From Rhodoblastus sp. 17X3 (GTDB taxonomy: Bacteria > Pseudomonadota > Alphaproteobacteria > Rhizobiales > Beijerinckiaceae), in assembly GCF_030056575.1 (NCBI RefSeq), contig NZ_JASHHX010000001.1, positions 62,001-126,000 of the forward strand: a DNA stretch of 64,000 nucleotides, read 5' to 3'. Within the stretch, counting starts at the first letter, position 1; each line of letters opens with the position of its first letter. A model generated the notes under the pieces. The model was not told where the DNA came from. It searched no databases and worked only from the letters and a program-made list of their open reading frames with translations. Of this stretch, positions 24,389-33,648 are shown piece by piece. The position numbers and the translations under genes were made by a program.

Positions 24389-24694
24389 CTAGATGATATG
24401 CCGGGCGTAAAGCAGGACAGCGAAGAAAAGCAGAATCATGGCCGAAAAGAAAATGTAATCAGCGAATAACTCTACTCTATCCGTATTTACGGGGTTCCTG
24501 ATAGAATAAAAAGATAAAAGGCATGAGCTCATGAATCCGAGGGCCGCTAATATGCAAATTTCATCCAGATAGGTGGAATCTGATGAGCCGCTTAACTTGA
24601 TGGCGGTGATCAGTACAAAGCATATGCCGAGAAGGTTTGAGGCTGCGTTGAGGATGTGGGGCTGGCGGCGCTCGGTCATGTCCATCTGACGCAA
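24389..24694 (-). CDS. Small multi-pass membrane protein, 101 aa, AT-rich gene
   Basis: The predicted product has three hydrophobic segments (NLLGICFVLITAIKL, ICILAALGFMSSCLLSFYSI, DYIFFSAMILLFFAVLLYA) and little else. I do not know the family. The gene is clearly AT-richer and uses more AT-ending codons than its neighbours, suggesting recent acquisition. No clear ribosome-binding site precedes the first ATG; ATGs at 24685 and 24679 are alternatives. Confidence 0.6.
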   Translation of the reverse strand: MRQMDMTERRQPHILNAASNLLGICFVLITAIKLSGSSDSTYLDEICILAALGFMSSCLLSFYSIRNPVNTDRVELFADYIFFSAMILLFFAVLLYARHII

Positions 24695-24782
24695 TTGGCA
24701 AAAGGCTCGACCAAGGCGATCACGGTCAAATTGGCGCGCGCGAGAGGCTTGCGCCCGGGACGAGACATTCCGCCTTTGCCGT

Positions 24783-26459
24783 CTAGTCGTCGTCCTTGGA
24801 GAAGGAATTGGCGCTCAGCACTGTCGCCTTCGAGGCGAAGCCGGTCTGCGCGCCGCGGCGCGGCGCATTGGCGGCGAGCGCGTCGATCCGGGCCGCGGAG
24901 CGCAGGGCGGGGGCGAATCCGGCGCTGTTTTTGGGCCGGGCCTCGATCTGGGGCGCGGGCGTCGACATGGCCTGCAGCGCGGCGCGATCCAGGCGGGCGG
25001 GCGTGATCTGGCTGGCGACTGCTTTCGCCGCGCGTTGATCCTCGGCCTTGCTCTGCGCGGCCGCGCGCAGTGGAGGCAGCGGCGGGCGCGGCGGCGGCAG
25101 CGGGATGGCCGCGCTCGCAGGGGCGGCATAGGCGAGGGCGACGGTCTCGCTGGCGGAGGGCCGCAGCGCCAGCGACGAACCGTGCGTGATCACATCGGGC
25201 AAGCGGGCGAGTTCGACCGGGCGGGGCGGGGGAACCGGCGCGTCGAGGGCGGCGACCAGATTGTCGGGGCGGCGCGGCGGCGCGGGGTGATTCATGGCCG
25301 CGGCCGGCTCGTCGGCCTCCGCCGCCTGCTGGGGCGTTTCCTGCGGCGCGGGACGTGCGGGCTGGGCGACGACCTCCGGCTGTGGCTGCGGCTGCGGCTG
25401 CGGCTGCGGCGCGGGTTGGACTGCGGGCTGGGGCGCGGGCTGCTGCGCGGCGACCGCGCGCCGGCCGAAGCCGGCATTGTCCGGGGCGCCCATATAGGTT
25501 TCGCCGCGCGGCAGGTCGGCCTCGGCGGTTGCGACCATGCGGCGCTGGGCGTTGGCCGCGGCCGCCTCGTTCGCGGCCTCCTGACGCGCCGAGGCGACGC
25601 GGGTCGGACGTGTGACGCGCGCGGTCTGGCGGGCCTCCTCCTCGTCCTCGCCGCCGCCGAAGATTTTGGCGAAGAAGCCGAAGATGCCGCCCGGGGACGT
25701 GGCTTCGGCGAAGGTCGCCGCCTCGCCGCCGCGCGCGAGAATTTCGGCGCGGGCTTCCTCATAGCGCTCCATCGGTTTGCCGTTGGAGGGGATGTGGACG
25801 GTTTTGCCGTCGGGAAACAGCCGCGCCAGCTGGTCGTAATTCATGCGCGGCCAGTGGCGCACCCCGCCGACGTCGAGATGGACGAAGGGCGTTCCTGCGG
25901 TGGGGTAATAGCCGACGCCGCCGCGCTGCATGCGCATGCCGATCTCGCGCAGCTTTTCCATCGAAAGGCCCGGCATGCTGGTGTCCATCGCCTTGCCGAG
26001 CATATGCTGGGAGTGTTCGGCCACGGCGCTGGAGCGGCGGCGCAGCATGGCGTTGGTGGAGGGGCAGCGATAGGCGGACATCACGATGATCGGATCGTCC
26101 GGGCCGAGGCGGTTGGCGCTGCGATAGGCTTCCCAGACCACGTCGAACAGCCGTGGGTCCATTTTGGTGGGTTCGTCATTTCGCCAGTCGCGCAGGAACC
26201 AATTCAGCTTTTCGAGCGTTTCACCGTCGTAATGGCCGTTCACTCGGAAGGTTGCGGCGATCGTGTCCTTGCGGTGTGCATGATAGAGATAGATGGTGCG
26301 GGTGTCGCCATTGGCGGCGGCGGATTCCAGCGCCTCGGGAGCCAAAACGGCGAAAAGGCCGAGGGCGGCGACGCGGGCGCGTTTGCCGGTGGGCCGGCTT
26401 GCGCGCTTGAGAGCGCGTCGGGCGGCGGCGAGGCTGGGCAAAATCAAACGCGCTCCCAT
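24783..26459 (-). CDS. DUF882 (peptidase M15_2-like) protein with Pro/Ala-rich tail
   Basis: The product is 558 residues from the ATG at 26459, or 589 if 26552 is used; neither has a clear ribosome-binding site. The DUF882/YcbK-like domain occupies roughly the first 230 residues, with SAYRCPSTNAMLRRRSS, EHSQHMLGKAMD and FVHLDVGGVRHWPR holding the zinc-binding His and Asp of M15 peptidases. The remainder is a disordered Pro/Ala-rich tail including a QPQPQP run encoded by a GGCTGC-like microsatellite. It probably acts on peptidoglycan outside the cytoplasm. The next gene upstream is an L,D-transpeptidase. Confidence 0.85.
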   Translation of the reverse strand: MGARLILPSLAAARRALKRASRPTGKRARVAALGLFAVLAPEALESAAANGDTRTIYLYHAHRKDTIAATFRVNGHYDGETLEKLNWFLRDWRNDEPTKMDPRLFDVVWEAYRSANRLGPDDPIIVMSAYRCPSTNAMLRRRSSAVAEHSQHMLGKAMDTSMPGLSMEKLREIGMRMQRGGVGYYPTAGTPFVHLDVGGVRHWPRMNYDQLARLFPDGKTVHIPSNGKPMERYEEARAEILARGGEAATFAEATSPGGIFGFFAKIFGGGEDEEEARQTARVTRPTRVASARQEAANEAAAANAQRRMVATAEADLPRGETYMGAPDNAGFGRRAVAAQQPAPQPAVQPAPQPQPQPQPQPEVVAQPARPAPQETPQQAAEADEPAAAMNHPAPPRRPDNLVAALDAPVPPPRPVELARLPDVITHGSSLALRPSASETVALAYAAPASAAIPLPPPRPPLPPLRAAAQSKAEDQRAAKAVASQITPARLDRAALQAMSTPAPQIEARPKNSAGFAPALRSAARIDALAANAPRRGAQTGFASKATVLSANSFSKDDD

Positions 26460-26714
26460 CGTGTTTGTCTTGACGTTTCGTCCGGACGCAAACTTGGCGA
26501 AAATGGTAACGAAATTATTGCTCGAATAGATTGACGTCAGGTTCACAGACATCCGTTTTTCAAGCGTGGCGGCGCATCTGATTACATCATCTGTCGCGGC
26601 AAAGCCACACCCGGGCGAAACTTAGTTCCGCCGGGCGCTTTTTTGTCGCCTGTGGCCAAATTAACAAAATTCGCGGCGATTCTAGGGCAGGATTGCGGCT
26701 GTCCCCAACAGCGC

Positions 26715-28361
26715 TCAGCCGCCAAGGCCGAGCAGCTCGCGCGTCTTGCGGCCGTAGCCGTAGATATCCTCGAAGCGCTGCGCCTGTCCGGTCTGGTCCA
26801 CGGTGAAGGTGAAATAGACGATATGGATCGGCATCGGCTCGGGCAAATTGACCCGGCGCTCGGTCTTGCCGACCATTTTCTTCAGCCGCTCCTCGGTCCA
26901 GCCGCGCTCCGGCCGCAGCAGATCTACGGCCAGCTTGAAGGGCTGATCGACGCGCACGCAGCCATGGCTATAGGCGCGGCGGGACGTTGCGAACAGATTG
27001 CGCGTCGGCGTGTCGTGCATGTAGACGGCGTAATCATTGGGAAAGATGAATTTGATCTGGCCCAGCGCATTGCGTTCGCCGGGAGGCTGGCGGACCGTGA
27101 GCCGGCCATTGACCGTGCGGATGTCGTAGCCTTGCGCCCGCAGCGCGTCGAGCTTCGGCATCATTTCGTTCTTGATGATCGACTGCGGCACGTTCCAGGA
27201 CGGATTGACGACCAGATATTCCATCTTGTCGGAAAACAAGGGCGTCGGCTTGTCCGGCTTGCCGGTGATGACGCGGATGGGCAGGATCACGGCATTGTCG
27301 CGGTAAAGCCGCGCGGTGAATTCCGGAATGTTCACCACCACCCGGTCGGCGCCGAGGTCGCGCGGCAGCCAGCGCCAGAATTCCATATTGGTCACGATAT
27401 CGGCTTCGAGATCGGCGTTGCGGCGCGCGCCGAGCGCCGGAGCGGCGTCGCTGACGCGGCGTCCGCGCTCCGTGGCCGCGATCCGGGCCTGGAGTTCCGG
27501 CGCCGAGCGGACCTCCGCCAGCTTGTCGCGCAAGGCGAGATAGCCGGGATGCTGCGGATTATAGCCGTGCAGGGTCTTGTCGGCGTCCGCGGATTTCGAG
27601 GTTTCGTCCAGCGCCTGGGCCGCGCTGACGACAGGCGGGTGCGATCCGATCAGGCGGGAGATCCGGGCGGGGTCGATCCGGCCGCCGCTGGCCTGAAGGG
27701 CGTAAGCCGCCACGGCCTCGGAAAGGGCGACGTCGCCAAGCGCCAGCGAGGAATCCGGTCCCTGGTCGAGCGAATAGACGCGAAAAGCGCGCAAATCGAG
27801 CCCGTCGTCAGGCGCCTGCTGCAGGCGCTCGAAGGCGGCGCGGGCGGCCGGGGTCCAATGGCCGTCGGCGAGCCAGACGGGCGCGTCGCCGCGGCTGGCG
27901 TAAAAAGCATCAACGGCCTGGCGCACCGCGCGCAATTGCGGCGGCTGCCGCAGCGCCTCGGCGGTTTCGCGGGAGAGCGCGGCGCGGATAGCCTGGTTCA
28001 TCGCCGGCTTGGCGGGGCCGGACGGCTCCTTCGCGACGGCTTCCGCCGCGCGGGCGGGCTCGGCGCCAACAAGCTGGCCTTCGGCGGGCGCGGAGGCGGC
28101 GGGCTCGGGCGAATCCTGGCTGGCCGACGTCAGGCCATCGTCCTTGCTGGCTTCCCGGGACGCCGGCGGAATGCTCCAGACCGCGCCGGGCGCCTTCGAG
28201 GGCGGGATCGCCGCCGTGGAATCTTCTGTTGCGGCGCCAGACGCAGCGTTCGACGCGGCCTGGCCCAGAGCGGGTACAGCGGCGACGAGCGCGGCGGCGG
28301 CCAGAGCCGTCCGGAACTTTGTGGCGGACGCGCCAAGCAGAAACATCCGAAAGCCTTTCAA
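26715..28361 (-). CDS. L,D-transpeptidase, YcbB-like
   Basis: The 548-residue exported protein forms 3-3 crosslinks in peptidoglycan. It has a signal peptide (residues 1-35), a low-complexity region, a substrate-binding scaffold with a peptidoglycan-binding-like part (residues 130-240), and the catalytic YkuD domain with the hallmark YSHGCVRVDQP holding the nucleophile Cys. MEYLVVNPSWNVP is typical of the YcbB/LdtD group. It stands upstream of the DUF882 protein on the same strand with a gap of about 255 bases. Confidence 0.92.
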   Translation of the reverse strand: MKGFRMFLLGASATKFRTALAAAALVAAVPALGQAASNAASGAATEDSTAAIPPSKAPGAVWSIPPASREASKDDGLTSASQDSPEPAASAPAEGQLVGAEPARAAEAVAKEPSGPAKPAMNQAIRAALSRETAEALRQPPQLRAVRQAVDAFYASRGDAPVWLADGHWTPAARAAFERLQQAPDDGLDLRAFRVYSLDQGPDSSLALGDVALSEAVAAYALQASGGRIDPARISRLIGSHPPVVSAAQALDETSKSADADKTLHGYNPQHPGYLALRDKLAEVRSAPELQARIAATERGRRVSDAAPALGARRNADLEADIVTNMEFWRWLPRDLGADRVVVNIPEFTARLYRDNAVILPIRVITGKPDKPTPLFSDKMEYLVVNPSWNVPQSIIKNEMMPKLDALRAQGYDIRTVNGRLTVRQPPGERNALGQIKFIFPNDYAVYMHDTPTRNLFATSRRAYSHGCVRVDQPFKLAVDLLRPERGWTEERLKKMVGKTERRVNLPEPMPIHIVYFTFTVDQTGQAQRFEDIYGYGRKTRELLGLGG

Positions 28362-28522
28362 GCCGGGGGCGGGTCCTGGGCCCGCCCGCGCGCCGTTCGC
28401 GCGACCTTACAGGATCTGGCCGCCCTTACGGTTAAATTCAAATGCCGAGTCGCCGCAATGGGCGCGGCTCGCAATATTGTGACTGTCGCGCGAAGGCCAC
28501 AGAGCGGGGCGTCGGCGCCCGC

Positions 28523-30007
28523 TCAGGCGGCGTCGACGCCGTCTCCGGCGATATTCTCCGCCAGTCCATATTCCTTCATCTTGCGGTACAGCGTCGAGCG
28601 GCCGATCCCGAGCTTGCGCGCCATTTCGGACATCTGGCCGCGATAATGGGTGAGCGCGAAACGGATCGCCTTTTCTTCCAGCCATTCCAGCCGGTGAACG
28701 TCGCCGTTCTCGTCAAGAAGCTTGAGCGAATTGGGGTCGCGCATCTCGACGCGGACGATTTCGCGCTGGACCTCGCGCTGCCCGACCGGCGGCGGGGCTG
28801 GCGGCACGCGAACGTCGAAGCCGTCGACATGGGCGGCGATCTGCGGGAATTCGGCCACGGTCAGTTCGTCGCCGTCGGACAGCACCACGGCGCGGAACAG
28901 GGCGTTTTCGAGCTGGCGGACATTGCCCGGCCAGTCATAGGTCGAGAGCATGGACATGGCCTCGGCGGTCAGGCCGCGAATCCTCTTGCCTTCCTCTGCG
29001 CTGAAACGGGCGAGAAAACGCCGCGCGAGGTCGGGAATATCGGCGCGGCGCGTCCGCAGCGGAGGGATGGAAATGGGGAAGACGTTGAGCCGGTAATAGA
29101 GATCCTCGCGGAAGCGGCCCTGTTTCACCAGCTCGATCAGGTTCTGGTTGGTGGCCGAGATCAGGCGGACGTCCACGCGCACCGGCTTGCGGGCGCCGAC
29201 GGGGTCGATCTCGCCTTCCTGCAGCGCGCGCAGCAGCTTGACCTGGGTCTCCAATGGCAGTTCGCCGACCTCGTCGAGGAAGAGCGTGCCGCCGCTGGCT
29301 TCGACGAATTTGCCGATATGCTTGTCGGAGGCGCCGGTGAAGGCGCCCTTCTCATGGCCGAACAGGATGGATTCGACGAGATTTTGCGGCAGCGCCCCGC
29401 AATTGACAGTGACGAAGGGCTTGCCGCGCCGGTCGGAGGCCCCCTGGATCGCGCGGGCCATCAATTCCTTGCCGACGCCGGATTCGCCTTCGATCAGGAC
29501 GGGAATGTTGGATTTGGCGGCGCGCTCGCCGAGCCGGATGGCGCGAGCCATTTCCTCGCCGCGCGACAGAATGTCGCGAAAGGTCAGATTTCCGGTCGCC
29601 TTGCGGCCGATGCGGCGGATTTCGCCCTCAAGCGCGCCGAAACGGAGCGCGTTCTTGATCGAAATCTGCAACCGCTCGGCGCCGACCGGCTTGACCACGA
29701 AATCCATCGCGCCCGCGCGCATGGCCGAAATCACCGCCTCGATGGAGCCATGCGCGGTCTGGACAATCACGGGGGTGGCGATTTTCCCGTCGCGCATCCG
29801 CGCCAGCACGCCCATGCCGTCGAGATCGGGCATGACGAGGTCGAGGATGAGAAGATCGATATGGGGCTGATCGACGGCCTGAAGCCGCGCCATGGCGGCC
29901 TCGCCGCCTTCGACACATTCCGCATTATAGCCGAAACGGCGCGCCATGGCTTCGAGAAGCCGCCGTTGTACGGGGTCGTCGTCGGCGATCAGGATGGTCG
30001 AGGTCAT
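28523..30007 (-). CDS. Sigma-54-dependent response regulator, NtrC family
   Basis: The 494-residue regulator has a receiver domain (residues 1-120, phospho-acceptor Asp in LLILDLVMPD), an AAA+ domain (about 150-380) with Walker A GESGVGKE, the sigma-54 contact loop GAFTGA, Walker B GGTLFLDE and GNVRQLEN, and a C-terminal Fis-type helix-turn-helix (MARKLGIGRSTLYRKM). All activator motifs are intact. No histidine kinase is adjacent, so its partner and targets are unknown. It is divergent from pepF. Confidence 0.94.
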   Translation of the reverse strand: MTSTILIADDDPVQRRLLEAMARRFGYNAECVEGGEAAMARLQAVDQPHIDLLILDLVMPDLDGMGVLARMRDGKIATPVIVQTAHGSIEAVISAMRAGAMDFVVKPVGAERLQISIKNALRFGALEGEIRRIGRKATGNLTFRDILSRGEEMARAIRLGERAAKSNIPVLIEGESGVGKELMARAIQGASDRRGKPFVTVNCGALPQNLVESILFGHEKGAFTGASDKHIGKFVEASGGTLFLDEVGELPLETQVKLLRALQEGEIDPVGARKPVRVDVRLISATNQNLIELVKQGRFREDLYYRLNVFPISIPPLRTRRADIPDLARRFLARFSAEEGKRIRGLTAEAMSMLSTYDWPGNVRQLENALFRAVVLSDGDELTVAEFPQIAAHVDGFDVRVPPAPPPVGQREVQREIVRVEMRDPNSLKLLDENGDVHRLEWLEEKAIRFALTHYRGQMSEMARKLGIGRSTLYRKMKEYGLAENIAGDGVDAA

Positions 30008-30208
30008 TATTGTTCTTTCGCGCGAGCAGTTTTACCGCTTCGCGACATGCTGCGCCATTACGGTAAATGCGATGTTAACGCGCGGCGGACGACGGGCTTG
30101 CGGGAAGCGGTTCCGAGAATAGGTTGCGAGAACAGGTTGATTGCCGCCGCTGCTCGCCAATATGGTGTCCAGTCGTTTTTGAAAATCCTGCAAAGGCCTG
30201 GCCCGTCC

Positions 30209-32044
30209 ATGATCGATCCCTCCGCGCCTTCCGTTCGCTTCAGCACGTCTTCCGGCGCTGCGCCGGCCGAGGATCTGCCCAGCTGGCGGCTCGACGATCT
30301 CTATGAGGGGCTGGACAGCCCTCGATTCGCCGAAGACATGAAGCGGATGGTTCATGAATGCCGGGAGTTCGCGGCCATCTATCGCGGCGCGCTCGCCGGA
30401 CTGCTGGCGGGCCCGGACGCGCCGCAGAAACTTTATGAGGCGATCGTCCTCTATGAGGCGATCGACGACCTCATTACGAAAATCATGTCCTTCGCGGGCC
30501 TTTCCTACGCCGAGAACACCGTCGACCCGGCCCGCGCCAAGTTTTATGGCGACGCGCAGGACAAGGTGACCGCCGCCTCGACCGACCTGTTGTTCTTCCA
30601 GCTTGAGTTGAACCGGCTTGACGACGCGGCGCTTGCCGCTGCCCTGGAGCAGGCGCCTCTTTCGCATTACCGGCCCTGGGTCGAGGACCTTCGGCTCGAA
30701 AAGCCCTATCAGCTCGAAGACCGCATCGAGCAATTGTTCCATGAGAAGTCCATCACCGGCCATTCCGCCTGGAACCGGCTGTTCGACGAGACCATCGCCT
30801 CGCTGCGCTTCGAAATTGACGGCAAGGAGCTGACGCTGGAGCCGGCCCTGAACCTGTTTCAGGACGCCGATCCCGCCATGCGCGAAAAGGCCTCCAACGC
30901 CATCGCCAAGACGCTGAAGGAAAATCTGCGCATTTTCGCCCTGGTCTCCAATGTTCTCGCCAAGGACAAGGAGATCGCGGACACATGGCGCGGATTCAAG
31001 GATGTCGCGGAGTCGCGGCATCTTTCCAATCGCGTCGAGCCGGAAGTCGTCGACGCCATGGTCGCGGCGGTGCGCGCCGCCTATCCGCGCCTGTCGCATC
31101 GCTATTACAAGCTCAAGGCGCGCTGGTTCGGCAAGGAAAGGCTGCATCACTGGGACCGCAACGCGCCTTTGCCCGACGCGCCGCAGAAGAATTATGACTG
31201 GGCGGAGGCGCGCACGGCGGTGCTCTCCGCCTATGGCCGGTTTTCGCCGCGCATGGCCGAGATCGCCAAGCAGTTCTTCGACAAGAACTGGATCGACGCG
31301 CCAGTGCGGCCGGGCAAGGCGCCGGGCGCGTTCGCCCATCCGACCTCGCCTTCCGTGCATCCCTATGTTCTTCTCAATTATCAGGGCAAGCCGCGCGACG
31401 TGATGACCTTGGCGCATGAGCTTGGCCACGGCGTGCATCAGGTGCTGGCGGGACCTAACGGCGCGCTGATGGCCCCGACGCCGCTGACACTGGCCGAAAC
31501 CGCCTCGGTATTTGGCGAAATGCTGACTTTCCGCGCCTTGCTCACCGAGGCGAAGGACCCGCGCGAGCGCCGCGCGCTGCTGGCTTCCAAGGTCGAGGAC
31601 ATGCTCAATACGGTGGTCCGGCAGATCGCCTTCTATTCATTCGAGCGCAAGCTGCACACCGAACGCAAGAATGGCGAACTGACCGCCGAGCACATTTGCG
31701 AGCTATGGATGAGCGTGCAGGCCGAAAGCCTCGGCCCGGCCATAGAATTCGGCCCCGGCTATGAAACCTTCTGGGCCTATATCCCGCATTTCATCCATTC
31801 GCCCTTCTATGTCTACGCCTACGCCTTTGGCGACTGTCTGGTGAACTCGCTCTATGGCGTCTATCAGAAGGCCGAGCCAGGCTTCGTCGAGAAATATTTC
31901 GCGCTGCTCTCGGCGGGCGGCTCGAAACATTACAGCGAACTGCTCAAGCCCTTCGGCCTCGACGCTCGGGACCCGGCGTTCTGGAGCATTGGTCTGTCGA
32001 TGATCGAGGGCCTGATCGACGAGCTGGAAAGCCTGTCCTCGTGA
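30209..32044 (+). CDS. Oligoendopeptidase F (M3 family)
   Basis: The 611-residue zinc peptidase cleaves short peptides in the cytoplasm. The catalytic LAHELGHGVHQ (HExxH) lies near residue 400, with the third ligand Glu in LTLAETASVFGEM. I chose the ATG at 30209 (MIDPSAPSVRF); a much longer open frame extends to 28442 but is the antisense of the regulator gene. The conserved N-terminal DLPSWRLDDLYEGLDSP supports this start. The next gene begins 22 bases downstream. Confidence 0.92.
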   Translation: MIDPSAPSVRFSTSSGAAPAEDLPSWRLDDLYEGLDSPRFAEDMKRMVHECREFAAIYRGALAGLLAGPDAPQKLYEAIVLYEAIDDLITKIMSFAGLSYAENTVDPARAKFYGDAQDKVTAASTDLLFFQLELNRLDDAALAAALEQAPLSHYRPWVEDLRLEKPYQLEDRIEQLFHEKSITGHSAWNRLFDETIASLRFEIDGKELTLEPALNLFQDADPAMREKASNAIAKTLKENLRIFALVSNVLAKDKEIADTWRGFKDVAESRHLSNRVEPEVVDAMVAAVRAAYPRLSHRYYKLKARWFGKERLHHWDRNAPLPDAPQKNYDWAEARTAVLSAYGRFSPRMAEIAKQFFDKNWIDAPVRPGKAPGAFAHPTSPSVHPYVLLNYQGKPRDVMTLAHELGHGVHQVLAGPNGALMAPTPLTLAETASVFGEMLTFRALLTEAKDPRERRALLASKVEDMLNTVVRQIAFYSFERKLHTERKNGELTAEHICELWMSVQAESLGPAIEFGPGYETFWAYIPHFIHSPFYVYAYAFGDCLVNSLYGVYQKAEPGFVEKYFALLSAGGSKHYSELLKPFGLDARDPAFWSIGLSMIEGLIDELESLSS

Positions 32045-32066
32045 GCGGCCGCGCCGGGACCCCTTC

Positions 32067-33032
32067 ATGGTGATCTCCGCCCTGACCTGGATGGTCCTTT
32101 ACTGGCTGCTCATCGTCGGCGCGCTGGCCTTGTTCAATCTGGCTCTGGTCCGCTTCTTCCAGTCACTGGTCCCGCCGATCGGCGATTTCATGGAGGTCGG
32201 CGGGCTGCGTCTGCATCGGGTCGACAGCGGCGAAAAGCCGGGGCAGAGCGAGCCGCCGCTGGTCTTCGTCCACGGACTGCTCGGCCAGCTCAATCATTTT
32301 TCCTTCGCGCTGGCCGCGCGCTTTCCGGAACGGCGCGTCGTCCTGATCGACCGCCCCGGCTCGGGCTATTCCCAGACAGCCCGTCCACAGACGCTCGCGG
32401 CCCAGGCCAATATCGTCGCGGAGGCGATCGAGCGGCTAGGCCTGCAAAAGCCACTCGTGGTCGGCCATTCGCTCGGCGGCGCGGTGGCGCTCGCCCTTGC
32501 TCTTGACCATCGCGAGAAAATCGGCGGACTGGCTCTCATCGCGCCGCTGACCCTTCTGGTGGCGAAGCCCCCCAAACCTTTCGCCGCTCTGTCCAATCGC
32601 AGCCGGCTGTCGCTTTGGTTCGGCGCCTGGACGCTCGGCCCGGTCGCGACCTTGTTGCGCTCTCGCGTCGCGCGCGACGAAGTCTTTGCGCCCGATCCCA
32701 TGCCGACGCGGTTCTGGAATGATGGCGGCGGCCTGCTCGGCGCCCGGCCATCGGCGCTGCTCGCCGCCTCGAGCGACATTGTCGCGCAACCGCAGGAAAT
32801 GCCGCAGATGATGCTGCGCTACGGCGCGCTCGATCTACCCATTGGCGTGCTGTTCGGCTCGGGCGACCGGGTGCTTGACCCCGGCAAGCAGGGCGAGGGA
32901 TTTTGCGCCATCGCGCCCGATGCGGAACTGACGCGGATCGCGGGCGGCCATATGCTGCCGGTGACGCGCCCGGCGGAGACCGAGGATTTTATTCGCGGCG
33001 TTCTGGCGCGGCTGGACGACAAGGGAGAATGA
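32067..33032 (+). CDS. Alpha/beta hydrolase, membrane-anchored
   Basis: The 321-residue protein has one N-terminal transmembrane segment (residues 5-28) and an alpha/beta hydrolase fold: oxyanion-hole region FVHGLLGQ, IDRPGSGYS, nucleophile elbow GHSLGG, an acid in GSGDRVL and the catalytic His in AGGHMLPVTRP. The substrate is unknown. It follows pepF closely and ends one base before the PEBP gene, so the three probably form an operon. Confidence 0.88.
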   Translation: MVISALTWMVLYWLLIVGALALFNLALVRFFQSLVPPIGDFMEVGGLRLHRVDSGEKPGQSEPPLVFVHGLLGQLNHFSFALAARFPERRVVLIDRPGSGYSQTARPQTLAAQANIVAEAIERLGLQKPLVVGHSLGGAVALALALDHREKIGGLALIAPLTLLVAKPPKPFAALSNRSRLSLWFGAWTLGPVATLLRSRVARDEVFAPDPMPTRFWNDGGGLLGARPSALLAASSDIVAQPQEMPQMMLRYGALDLPIGVLFGSGDRVLDPGKQGEGFCAIAPDAELTRIAGGHMLPVTRPAETEDFIRGVLARLDDKGE

Positions 33033-33033
33033 A

Positions 33034-33603
33034 ATGGCTTTGAAAAGGCTCGCGACGAAAAGGCTTGCGGCTTCGGCTTTTCTGCTGGCGGCTTCCGCGA
33101 CGGGCGTTTGGGCCTTCGCGCTGAAAAGCCCCGACATCGCGCCCGGCGGCGGCCCGATCGCCGAGACTTTCGTCTATAACGGCTTTGGCTGCGCGGGCGG
33201 CGACCTTTCGCCGGCCCTGTCCTGGAGCAATCCACCGGCCGGGACCAGGAGCTTCGCCCTCCTGGTCCATGACCCGGACGCGCCGACCGGCGGCGCGGGC
33301 TTCTGGCATTGGGTCGTCTATAACATCCCGGCGAGCGCGACCGGCCTGCCGCAGGGAGTCGGCAAGGACGGCAAGGGCCTGCCGGCGGGCGCGCTCCAGG
33401 TCGCGACTGATTTCGGCGTTCCCGGCTATGGCGGCCCCTGTCCGCCGAAGGGCGACAAGCCGCATCACTACAATTTCACGGTCTATGCGCTGAAGACGGA
33501 CAAGCTCGACCTGCCGCCCCATGCGACGGCCTCGCTCGCGGGCTTCCTGATCAACGCCAATTCGCTCGGCAAGGCGAGCCTGACGGGAACCTACGGCCGC
33601 TGA
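33034..33603 (+). CDS. YbhB/YbcL family Raf kinase inhibitor-like protein (PEBP)
   Basis: The 189-residue protein has an N-terminal signal peptide (ATKRLAASAFLLAASATGVW) and a phosphatidylethanolamine-binding fold: GGDLSPALSWSNPPAGTRSF, LLVHDPDAPTGG, FWHWVVYNIP and YGGPCPPKGDKPHHYNF are conserved family segments lining the ligand pocket. The physiological ligand of bacterial members is unknown. It directly follows the alpha/beta hydrolase gene. Confidence 0.93.
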   Translation: MALKRLATKRLAASAFLLAASATGVWAFALKSPDIAPGGGPIAETFVYNGFGCAGGDLSPALSWSNPPAGTRSFALLVHDPDAPTGGAGFWHWVVYNIPASATGLPQGVGKDGKGLPAGALQVATDFGVPGYGGPCPPKGDKPHHYNFTVYALKTDKLDLPPHATASLAGFLINANSLGKASLTGTYGR

Positions 33604-33648
33604 GCCTTCGCCGACTTTCGCGCGTATCAATGTCCGGAAGGACATAAA

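Noticed and set aside
26610-26645. A plus-strand hairpin followed by six T between the L,D-transpeptidase and DUF882 genes
   Set aside because: The stem is imperfect and no plus-strand gene or promoter lies upstream, so I did not call a terminator or RNA.
28442-30208. A long open frame upstream of and in frame with pepF, giving a 1200-codon reading
   Set aside because: It runs antisense to the complete NtrC-type regulator, and the conserved PepF sequence begins only at 30209. It is a GC-rich shadow frame.
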